Shown here: positions 1 through 6,267 of the stretch, piece after piece
Layout: each line of letters begins with the position of its first letter
Numbering within the stretch: the stretch's first letter is position 1
Program-made: the position numbers and the translations under genes
The notes under the pieces: model-generated
Told to the model about the DNA's origin: nothing
Database searches by the model: none
What the model saw: the letters and a program-made list of their open reading frames with translations, nothing else
Origin: JBFJVD01 sp041624375
GTDB lineage: Bacteria; Chloroflexota; Anaerolineae; Anaerolineales; E44-bin32
NCBI GenBank assembly: GCA_041624375.1
Contig: JBFJVD010000166.1
Span: forward strand, 1-6,657
Length of the DNA stretch: 6,657 nucleotides
Direction of reading: 5' to 3'

Positions 1-1610
1 GCAAGTTGCTCAAGGAACGCGGTTTTGCCGTCTCGCTTCAGAAGCTCGATCCGTACATCAACGTCGATCCAGGCACGATGAGCCCCTACCAGCATGGGGA
101 AGTTTTCGTGCTGGACGACGGATCGGAAACCGATCTCGATCTGGGACACTACGAGCGATTCGTCGATGTTGCGCTCAACCAGGTCTGCAACGTTACGACG
201 GGTCAGATCTATTCGGATGTCATCGCCAGGGAGCGGCGCGGCGATTTCCTGGGTGGGACCATCCAGGTGATCCCGCATGTGACCAACGAAATCAAGCGAC
301 GCATCGGGATGGTGCCGAAGGCGACGCAGGCCGAAGTCGTGATCGTCGAGGTCGGAGGCACCGTCGGTGACATTGAGTCGCTGCCCTTCCTTGAATCCTT
401 GCGTCAGATGCGTTCGGATATCGGCCGCGAGAATACGCTTTACATCCACGCCACCTGGCTGCCGTACATCGGCGCCACCGGCGAGCTGAAGACCAAGCCC
501 ACTCAACATTCGGTTCGTGAGCTGCGGGGCATCGGCATTCAACCTGATGTGATCATTGCACGCTCAGACCATACGGTGGGCGAGGACCTGCGGGAGAAGA
601 TCGCCCTTTTCTGCGACGTTGAACCGCGTGCGGTGATCCCTCTGACGACCTCATCGACTCTCTATGAAGTCCCGCTCATGCTCGAACGGGAAGGGCTGGG
701 GGATACAATCGTGCGCCGGCTGGGGCTTGAGCCCACCCGCAAGCCAGATTGGACGTCGTGGGAGGAACTGGTCGATCGGGAGCGCACGAGCCGGCCTGCC
801 GTGCGGGTGGCCTTGGTGGGCAAGTATGTTGAGCTCCAGGATGCGTATATGAGCGTCCGAGAGTCACTGCGGCACGCTGCCCTGGAAGCCGGCGTGCAGG
901 TCGAGATCGCCTGGATCCATTCCGCGGAGCTGGAGAAGGGCAAAGGGTGGGAGGAGCTCAAGCAGGCCGATGGGATCGTGGTTCCCGGCGGCTTCGGCTC
1001 CAGAGGGATCGAAGGCAAGATCATGACGGCGCGCTACGCCCGCGAACACGGCGTGCCCTATCTGGGCCTGTGCCTGGGGATGCAAGTCATGGTGGTCGAA
1101 TTCGCCAGGCACGTCCTCGGAACGGAGGACGCCAACTCCACTGAGTTCGACCGAGGGACTCCCCATCCGGTCATCGATCTGCTGCCGGAACAGCGGGACA
1201 TCAGCGATATGGGTGGCACCATGCGGCTTGGCCTCTATCCCTGCCAGCTGGTTCCAGGTACGCTCGCCGCGGCCGCCTATCCGGAGGCCGAAATCTCCGA
1301 ACGCCATCGGCATCGGTTTGAATTCAACAACACTTACCGCGAGATCTTTGGTGATCACGGTATGGTCTTCTCGGGGTTGTCGCCGGATGGGCGCTTGGTC
1401 GAGATCGCCGAACTGGCCGACCATCCCTTTATGCTCGGATGCCAGTTCCATCCGGAATTTCTCTCGCGGCCGGACCGACCGCACCCGCTGTTTCGCGCCT
1501 TCGTCGAAAAGACCGTTGCGCACGCCAAAGTTGAACCGGCGGATGGGGCAACGCGTCCGGTCGAGGCGAGTACGGAGTTGGAGCTTGGGGAAGAACGGGC
1601 GGAGGCCTGA
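1..1610 (+). CDS. pyrG: CTP synthase (glutamine-hydrolysing), 5'-truncated by the window edge
   Basis: CTP synthase makes CTP from UTP, ATP and glutamine in the cytoplasm, the last step of de novo pyrimidine nucleotide synthesis. The reading frame is already open at the left edge (first full codon at base 3). The leftmost TTG at base 6 is not the start, because the visible protein begins inside the synthetase domain; from family alignments about 25 N-terminal residues, including the first P-loop segment, are missing. Counting from the codon at base 6, visible landmarks are DPYINVDPGTMSPYQHGE (15-32), the VEVGGTVGDIES Mg/ATP loop (114-125) and the UTP-binding KTKPTQHSV (162-170). The class I glutaminase domain starts near 265, with PGGFGSRG (327-334), nucleophile Cys356 in GLCLGMQ, and His482/Glu484 in HPEF, so the glutaminase triad is intact. 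After about residue 500 there is a variable acidic tail. The stop is TGA. The gene is complete at its 3' end and converges on the coiled-coil gene 9 nt away. Identification is secure. Confidence 0.98.
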   Translation, partial: KLLKERGFAVSLQKLDPYINVDPGTMSPYQHGEVFVLDDGSETDLDLGHYERFVDVALNQVCNVTTGQIYSDVIARERRGDFLGGTIQVIPHVTNEIKRRIGMVPKATQAEVVIVEVGGTVGDIESLPFLESLRQMRSDIGRENTLYIHATWLPYIGATGELKTKPTQHSVRELRGIGIQPDVIIARSDHTVGEDLREKIALFCDVEPRAVIPLTTSSTLYEVPLMLEREGLGDTIVRRLGLEPTRKPDWTSWEELVDRERTSRPAVRVALVGKYVELQDAYMSVRESLRHAALEAGVQVEIAWIHSAELEKGKGWEELKQADGIVVPGGFGSRGIEGKIMTARYAREHGVPYLGLCLGMQVMVVEFARHVLGTEDANSTEFDRGTPHPVIDLLPEQRDISDMGGTMRLGLYPCQLVPGTLAAAAYPEAEISERHRHRFEFNNTYREIFGDHGMVFSGLSPDGRLVEIAELADHPFMLGCQFHPEFLSRPDRPHPLFRAFVEKTVAHAKVEPADGATRPVEASTELELGEERAEA

Positions 1611-1619
1611 GGGGGCGGA

Positions 1620-2117
1620 CTATTCTTCCACAGGTTCGGCGGTTTCTTCTTCGCCGATTGAGATGCTGCTCTGCCGTTCCGTGGTGAGCTTGGCAATCCC
1701 GTTACGCGCCTGCGTAAGCAGCCGGGAAAGCTCTGCCTCCAAGGCGCCAAGCGCTTCAATCACATAATCGTCGGCGTCGCGCCGGACACCCTCCGCTTCG
1801 GCGCGGGCCTGCGCCATGATCTGATCGGCGCGAGTTGAAGCCGCCTCAACGATCGTGTCGCGCTCCAGGATCTCGTCCCCCTTCTTCTTGGCGAGGGCGA
1901 TCGTTCGATTGGCTTCTTCCTGAGCCTGGGCCAGGACGCGGTCGCGCTGCGCCAGCACCTGCTGGGCTTTCTTTACTTCTTCCGGAATCGAAATCCGCAT
2001 CTGATCGATGATCTCGAGCACCCGATCTTCATCGACGATGACATTGTGCGTCAGCGGAATCGGTCGACTCTCGTTGAAGAGTTCCTCGAGCCGATCTACG
2101 AGATGCAGGATGTCCAT
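1620..2117 (-). CDS. Conserved coiled-coil protein of unknown function (F-type ATPase b/DivIVA-like helix)
   Basis: This 165-aa protein has no assigned function. Residues 1-45 form a short conserved-looking head (MDILHLVDRLEEL, then a VIVDEDRVLEIIDQMR segment and SIPEEVKKA). Residues about 45-145 are an almost uninterrupted, Ala/Glu/Gln/Arg-rich predicted coiled coil, and the tail (151-165) is acidic. There is no signal peptide or membrane segment, so it is probably soluble. I recall similar proteins next to coaD in Firmicutes and Chloroflexota, often labelled 'ATPase' or 'ATP synthase subunit B-like'; those labels probably reflect coiled-coil resemblance only, since the membrane anchor of a true b subunit is absent. 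The ATG is supported by a strong GGAGG Shine-Dalgarno (2123-2127) five bases upstream. It lies 179 nt after coaD, with its own candidate promoter, and ends (TAG) 9 nt from the pyrG stop. A scaffold or cell-division role like DivIVA/SepF partners is possible but unsupported. Confidence 0.9.
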   Translation of the reverse strand: MDILHLVDRLEELFNESRPIPLTHNVIVDEDRVLEIIDQMRISIPEEVKKAQQVLAQRDRVLAQAQEEANRTIALAKKKGDEILERDTIVEAASTRADQIMAQARAEAEGVRRDADDYVIEALGALEAELSRLLTQARNGIAKLTTERQSSISIGEEETAEPVEE

Positions 2118-2122
2118 GCTCG

Positions 2123-2127
2123 CCTCC
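2123..2127 (-). promoter_or_regulatory. Ribosome binding site of the coiled-coil gene
   Basis: Read on the - strand, the sequence is GGAGG followed by CGAGC and then ATG. It is the clearest Shine-Dalgarno among the - strand genes and fixes the start at 2117. The other - strand starts visible here depend on coupling or lack an obvious site. Confidence 0.75.
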
Positions 2128-2180
2128 GGTCCACCGCTCGTTTGATCGGGCTAAAGCGGCCGTTGCAAGCTTCAGGCCGA

Positions 2181-2209
2181 AGCGTACACCGAACGTGGGT
2201 TTGGGTCAA
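2181..2209 (-). promoter_or_regulatory. Candidate sigma70-type promoter for the coiled-coil gene
   Basis: On the - strand, TTGACC (2204-2209, five of six matches to the -35 consensus) is separated by exactly 17 bp from TACGCT (2181-2186, which keeps the important T, A and final T of the -10 box). Transcription would start near 2174, giving a leader of about 55 nt before the ATG at 2117. It sits in a 179-nt gap, much wider than the other gaps in this gene series, which makes an internal promoter reasonable. The -10 is weak, so this is only a candidate; read-through from coaD is the alternative. Confidence 0.35.
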
Positions 2210-2246
2210 CACACCCGCTGGCAACAAATCCGCTGCTGGTTAGGCT

Positions 2247-2277
2247 TCACGCCGGGGCCGCTAGGTGCCCCAAGTGA
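2247..2277 (-). terminator. Candidate stem-loop after coaD (no U-tract)
   Basis: In the coaD mRNA sense, GGGGC (2267-2271) and GCCCC (2254-2258) enclose an 8-nt loop. An outer UCAC/GUGA stem (2274-2277 with 2247-2250) extends it across a small 2x3 internal loop. It begins 19 nt after the coaD stop codon, the right place for a transcript 3' end, and precedes the candidate promoter of the next gene. No run of U follows, so it is not a textbook intrinsic terminator. It could instead be an attenuating or 3'-stabilising hairpin, or chance in GC-rich DNA. Confidence 0.3.
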
Positions 2278-2296
2278 GACCCGCAGCGTATCGACT

Positions 2297-2827
2297 TCAA
2301 TCCCGCAAGGAGCTCATGGGGACGATGCTGCCGTCATGATCGTCACCCAGCTCGCGAAAACGGGCTTCCAGGGCTTCTGCGACGTGGGCTGGAACAAGGC
2401 TGGTGACGTCCCCGCCCAACGAAGCGATCTCCCGAACCGTCGTCCCCGATAGGAAGGTGTGCTCTTCACTCGTGATGAGTGCGACCACCTCCACCTGTGG
2501 CGCCAGCCGCTTGTTCGCGAGTGCCATGCGGAATTCATGCTCGAAGTCAGAAAACACGCGCAGTCCGCGCACGATCACCTTGGCGCCGATCTCACGGCAG
2601 AAATCGACTGTGAGCTTTTGGTAACCCATCACCCGGATGTTTTCGACTCCGACAAAGCTCTCGCTCACTAGCGCCAGCCGTTCCTCTGGTGAGAACAGAA
2701 GTGACTTCAGCGGTCGGTCATAGACCGCGAGGATCAACTCGTCAAACAGGCGACTGGCGCGCAGCGCGATATCGATGTGCCCAAGGTGGATCGGGTCAAA
2801 GGTTCCCGGAAAGACGGCTCGCACCAT
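2297..2827 (-). CDS. coaD: Phosphopantetheine adenylyltransferase
   Basis: CoaD transfers the AMP moiety of ATP to 4'-phosphopantetheine, giving dephospho-CoA and pyrophosphate, the penultimate step of coenzyme A synthesis in the cytoplasm. The 176-aa protein shows the nucleotidyltransferase fold signature FPGTFDPIHLGHIDIA at 6-21, including the HxGH motif (14-17). It also has a conserved Lys in the RPLK segment (Lys41), the VRGLR motif (86-90) followed by SDFEHEFRMA, and the second ATP-binding motif as LSGTTVRE (126-133; ISSTxVRE-like). E. coli CoaD is 159 aa; the extra length here is a polar C-terminal tail (about 161-176). Its ATG overlaps the recG stop by one base (TAATG), so translation is probably coupled; a GGGAG about ten bases upstream, inside recG, may help. 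The gene ends with TGA, followed by a candidate hairpin. Identification is secure. Confidence 0.97.
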   Translation of the reverse strand: MVRAVFPGTFDPIHLGHIDIALRASRLFDELILAVYDRPLKSLLFSPEERLALVSESFVGVENIRVMGYQKLTVDFCREIGAKVIVRGLRVFSDFEHEFRMALANKRLAPQVEVVALITSEEHTFLSGTTVREIASLGGDVTSLVPAHVAEALEARFRELGDDHDGSIVPMSSLRD

Positions 2828-5334
2828 TAGCTCATATCTCCCTTTCCATTTCTCCAGAAGCGACTCACTGCGTCTCTCAGCAGGAGATGATCCTTGCGTT
2901 CGAGCTCCGGGTCTTCGCTAAACAGCCGCTGCGCTTCGCGCCGGGCGCGCTCTATTAGGCGCACATCCGTCCAGGCTGCCATCTTCAATTCGGCGAAACC
3001 AGACTGCCGGGTTCCGAAGAAGTCGCCTGGCCCACGCTGCTGCAGGTCCAGTTCCGCCAATTCGAACCCGTCGCTCGTTTCCTCCATCGCCTTCAGGCGT
3101 TCATTCTCCAGGCCTTCCTCCGATTGAGGAATCAACATGCAGTAGGATTTCTGCGAACCGCGACCCACCCGACCGCGGAATTGATGCAGCTGAGAGAGCC
3201 CAAATCGGTCTGCACCGTCGATCAGCATCACGGTCGCGTTGGGCACGTCCATGCCGACCTCGACGACGGAGGTCGATACCAGCACATCGTACTCTCCGTC
3301 GCGAAAGCGCGCCATGACAGCGTCCTTTTCCTCCTGGTTCATCCGGCCGTGCAGCAGGCCGAGCTGGTAACGGAAGAAGACTTCTTTCTGGAGGCGTTCC
3401 TGCTCCTCCACGGCCGCGCGCGCCTCGATCTTCTCCGAGCTCTCAACCAGCGGGTAGATGATGAACGCCTGGCGGCCGGCTTCGATCTGATTTTCGATGA
3501 AGCTGTAGGCTCGGGAGCGCTCCGAAGGGCTCAGCACGCGCGTCTCGATGGGCTGCCGGCCAGGTGGCAGCTCGTCCACCACCGAAAGATCCAGGTCGCC
3601 AAAGATCGTGAGGGCAAGGGAGCGAGGGATCGGAGTTGCGGTCATAACCAATAGATTCGGGTGATCGCCTTTCTCCCGCAAGCGTGCCCGCTGGTCGACA
3701 CCGAATCGATGCTGCTCATCGATGATGGCCAGGCCGAAATCGTCGAACTGCACCGGATCTTCGAGCAACGCGTGAGTCCCGATGACCACCTTAATGTCGC
3801 CGCGCTGGAGGCCGTCGCGGATCGCTTGCTTCTCTGGCTCCGATGTGGCCCCGATCAGCAACCGGATCGACTGCGGCTCGATCCCGGCCGCCGCCGGGAG
3901 GAGTGCCAGCAGCGTTTGGTAATGCTGTTCTGCGAGGATCGAGGTTGGCGCCATGAAGGCCGACTGGGCGCCGTTCTCGGCAGCGATCCCGATTCCGGCA
4001 GCAGCCAGCACCGTCTTCCCCGAACCGACATCCCCTTCAAGCAGCCGATTCATAGGTCTCTCAGCAGCCAGATCAGCCCGTAGATCCTCCAGCGCGCGCT
4101 GCTGCGCCGAGGTGAGCGTGAAGGGCAGCGCCTCAAGGAACCGCCCCATCCAGGAATCTTCGACCGCGAGAGGTCGAGCGCGTATGTCCTCCCAGTTTGC
4201 CTTCTGACCCAAGACGCCAAGCTGAAGCAGAAACATCTCGTCAAAGGCGAGACGCGTACGCGCCGCCTCGAGCGCCTCCTGGTCATCCGGGAAATGGACC
4301 TGCTGGAGGGCCGTCGGGAGATCGATGAGCTCCGCCGACTCCCGAACCGGGGTGGGCAGGGGATCCGGGATTCGAGCGGCCAGGCGGCCGACAACCGAGC
4401 TCATCACGCGGCGGATCCACTTGGCGGTGATTCCCGCTGTCAGTGGATACACAGGGACGATGCGGTTGGTGTGAAGCTGCTGCCGGTTGAGCGGTTCCCA
4501 TTCGGGGTTGTTCATCACCAACCGGCCCAAGTATTGATCGATCTTCCCGGAGAGAACGACGGGGCGACCGACTTTCAGTCGATTCGCGATCCAGGCCTGG
4601 TTAAACCAGGTGATTCGGAGCGAACCCGTGCCGTCGCTGACGGTCGCCTCAACAAGCTTCATCCGCCCCGAACGAACCGTCCGCAGATTGATCTCCTCGA
4701 CCGTGCCAATGATCGTGACCTCTTCGCCATACCACAGCCGGTTGATGGTCTTCAGCTGGGAATAATCGTCATAACGGCGCGGCAGGTGCCAGAGCAGGTC
4801 GCCAAGGGTCTCAAGGCCCAACTTGGCCAGCGTTTTGGCAGACTTCGGACCGATGCCTTGGATCGTTGTCAGGGGGGCGTCGAGAGCAGCGGGCGGCTCA
4901 GGTTTGGGCGGGGCGTCCTCTTCAGCTTCTTTTGGCGCAACCTGGGGCGAAACGGTGGGGACATCCTCTATGATCTGCTCCGGCTGTTCATGTGCTGGCG
5001 CCGCAGGCAGTTTGGAGGGCTCGGGTTCGTCAACTGGTGGCTGCGCGCCGGCGCCGAACGGGCTGGGCGCCTCCGCCAAGTCAGGAAACTCGGATTGGAG
5101 CCGGTTCCAGAGGCCTTCCAGGACGACACGCCTTGACGAGGTCGAAAGCCGCTGGTAGTCCCGGAGACGTGTGGTGACGGCCTCGATGACCGTCGGCGCG
5201 AGCCCGGAATCCCGCGCCTCCTCCTTCCAGCTGTCGAGGATGCGGGCCAGGCCGCCAAGAACAGCTCGATTGTCGAAACCGCGCTGCGCTTCAAGCCTCA
5301 GGTACTTGGATAGCTTCTCAAGGGCTGGGTTCAT
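2827..5334 (-). CDS. recG: ATP-dependent DNA helicase RecG
   Basis: RecG is a superfamily 2 helicase that binds branched DNA, regresses stalled replication forks and migrates Holliday junctions. The 835-aa product is longer than E. coli RecG (693 aa) because of an N-terminal extension: a helical region (1-83) and a Pro/Glu/Ala-rich, probably disordered linker (about 84-152). Then come a helix-hairpin-helix-like segment (GIGPKSAKTLAKLG, 160-173), the OB-fold wedge domain (about 200-285), Walker A GDVGSGKT (434-441), DEQH (539-542), TATP (565-568) and QFRGRVGR (718-725, motif VI). The C-terminal TRG-like region contains RGPGDFFGTRQSG (767-779). All expected motifs are intact. The ATG at 5334 is chosen because MNPALEKLSKYLRLEAQRG resembles the N terminus of RecG in Chloroflexota as I recall it; there is no clear Shine-Dalgarno, but a TATAGT box lies just upstream. 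The gene follows degV by 70 nt and overlaps coaD by one base. Confidence 0.97.
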   Translation of the reverse strand: MNPALEKLSKYLRLEAQRGFDNRAVLGGLARILDSWKEEARDSGLAPTVIEAVTTRLRDYQRLSTSSRRVVLEGLWNRLQSEFPDLAEAPSPFGAGAQPPVDEPEPSKLPAAPAHEQPEQIIEDVPTVSPQVAPKEAEEDAPPKPEPPAALDAPLTTIQGIGPKSAKTLAKLGLETLGDLLWHLPRRYDDYSQLKTINRLWYGEEVTIIGTVEEINLRTVRSGRMKLVEATVSDGTGSLRITWFNQAWIANRLKVGRPVVLSGKIDQYLGRLVMNNPEWEPLNRQQLHTNRIVPVYPLTAGITAKWIRRVMSSVVGRLAARIPDPLPTPVRESAELIDLPTALQQVHFPDDQEALEAARTRLAFDEMFLLQLGVLGQKANWEDIRARPLAVEDSWMGRFLEALPFTLTSAQQRALEDLRADLAAERPMNRLLEGDVGSGKTVLAAAGIGIAAENGAQSAFMAPTSILAEQHYQTLLALLPAAAGIEPQSIRLLIGATSEPEKQAIRDGLQRGDIKVVIGTHALLEDPVQFDDFGLAIIDEQHRFGVDQRARLREKGDHPNLLVMTATPIPRSLALTIFGDLDLSVVDELPPGRQPIETRVLSPSERSRAYSFIENQIEAGRQAFIIYPLVESSEKIEARAAVEEQERLQKEVFFRYQLGLLHGRMNQEEKDAVMARFRDGEYDVLVSTSVVEVGMDVPNATVMLIDGADRFGLSQLHQFRGRVGRGSQKSYCMLIPQSEEGLENERLKAMEETSDGFELAELDLQQRGPGDFFGTRQSGFAELKMAAWTDVRLIERARREAQRLFSEDPELERKDHLLLRDAVSRFWRNGKGDMS

Positions 5335-5343
5335 GACGGCTTA

Positions 5344-5349
5344 ACTATA
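5344..5349 (-). promoter_or_regulatory. Candidate -10 box directly upstream of recG (near-leaderless start)
   Basis: On the - strand TATAGT (five of six matches to the -10 consensus) occupies positions -15 to -10 relative to the recG ATG. A transcript from it would begin about three bases before the start codon. No recognisable -35 hexamer lies 16-18 bp upstream (the sequence there reads about ATGGCG) and no TGn extension is present. The combination of a -10 box and no Shine-Dalgarno is the pattern described for leaderless genes in several bacterial phyla. Chance A+T content in a short gap is the alternative. Confidence 0.35.
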
Positions 5350-5404
5350 ACCGCGAGGAGGGAATCCGCCATGAGCTGCGTCGCTCCGTGCCCTGGTCGC
5401 TAGA

Positions 5405-6265
5405 TCATTCCTCGCCACCCGACTCAAGGACAGTTACCCCAAGGCTGCCCAACCCGACAAGGGCTGCTGCGGTTGGACCGTACGTGGCGAGGGTGATCTC
5501 AGTCTCGGGGTGCATCACATTCAGGCGTTCTTCCAACCAGCGGGTGTCGTCCGAGGGCCCGGCTGAATCCTGCAAAAGCGAAAGGTGCTGAAGTTCAGAA
5601 AACTCAGCGACGAACTCGAGCACTTTCTCGAGCGCTCGAGGGCGATTGCGGACCTTTTCCATCGGGATCAAGCGGCCCTCTTCGAGCGTGACAAAAGGGA
5701 TAATTCCGAGCATGTTGCCGAGGATCGCCTGGGAGCGGCTGACGAGACCGCCGCGTTCGAGGTAGGCCATGTCGTGCAAGAAGAAGATCGAGTACTGACG
5801 CGCAATCATCCCGCGCAGGATCCGGATCATGTCCTCGAAGCTGGCCCCGTCGACCTCCGCGCGAACGGCTGCTTCCACGAGCAATCCGAGCCCGACCGAG
5901 ATGGTAAGCGAGTCGATCACCTGGATGGTGCAGCGCCCAAGGAATTGTTCGCTGGCCGCCCGCGCATTGGCGTACGCACCCGTCAGCGCAGAGGAGGAGT
6001 GGATCGAAAGGATTGAGTCCGTTTCTTCCTGAAGCGTTGAATAGGCCTCGGCGAAGGCCTCTTCCGAAGGCGGGACGACGCGCGGTGGAAAGGCACCAGC
6101 GCGAAACAGCTCTTCATATTCGATCCGCTCCATGTCCGGACGCTCTTCGAGGGTCTGAACGCCGTCGTCTAGAAGGTGCGGAACGACGGCGAGGGGCACA
6201 GAGCTGGCGAACCCGGGCGTCAGAAAACTGATCGCACTATCGGTTACGATGCGGACCCGAGACAT
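5405..6265 (-). CDS. DegV family protein (FakB-like fatty-acid-binding protein)
   Basis: DegV-family proteins bind a fatty acid; the FakB members present it to the kinase FakA, which makes acyl-phosphate for phospholipid synthesis. The 286-aa length is typical. Landmarks are the N-terminal IVTDSAISF (6-14), SIHSSSALTGAYANA (87-101; family form ISSxLSGTY), VIDSLTISVGLG (116-127), YLERGGLVSRSQAILGNMLG (168-187) and EGRLIPMEKVRNRPRA (196-211), which together cover both lobes. Three ligand-site features are atypical. The usual TSQPS is VVPPS (63-67), the Ser of LSGTY is Thr95, and the C-terminal GTHxGPG is AALVGLG (267-273), lacking the His. Fatty-acid binding is therefore less certain than family membership. 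The ATG lies two bases after the stop of the upstream fakA-like gene (TAA-AG-ATG) with no strong Shine-Dalgarno, which suggests translational coupling. The stop is TGA, 70 nt before recG. Confidence 0.93.
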   Translation of the reverse strand: MSRVRIVTDSAISFLTPGFASSVPLAVVPHLLDDGVQTLEERPDMERIEYEELFRAGAFPPRVVPPSEEAFAEAYSTLQEETDSILSIHSSSALTGAYANARAASEQFLGRCTIQVIDSLTISVGLGLLVEAAVRAEVDGASFEDMIRILRGMIARQYSIFFLHDMAYLERGGLVSRSQAILGNMLGIIPFVTLEEGRLIPMEKVRNRPRALEKVLEFVAEFSELQHLSLLQDSAGPSDDTRWLEERLNVMHPETEITLATYGPTAAALVGLGSLGVTVLESGGEE

Positions 6266-6267
6266 CT

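Noticed and set aside
6..8. TTG as a possible start of pyrG
   Set aside because: The reading frame continues to the left edge and the family needs about 25 more N-terminal residues; this codon is an internal Leu.
864..1523. 219-codon open frame on the - strand inside pyrG
   Set aside because: Antisense to conserved CTP synthase glutaminase sequence, no recognisable family, no ribosome binding site worth noting.
1589..1629. 7-bp inverted repeat around the convergent stop codons as an intrinsic terminator
   Set aside because: The loop is 27 nt, the stem is A/G-rich and short, and no T-run follows on either strand; kept only as an observation.
1213..1767. 184-codon + strand frame crossing the end of pyrG into the coiled-coil gene
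   Set aside because: Out of frame with pyrG, with Ser/Arg/Pro-rich shadow composition; both overlapped genes are well supported.
4294..5136. 280-codon open frame on the + strand inside recG
   Set aside because: It lies wholly antisense to a secure RecG with all motifs; its protein has no recognisable domain and is typical of shadow frames in GC-rich DNA.
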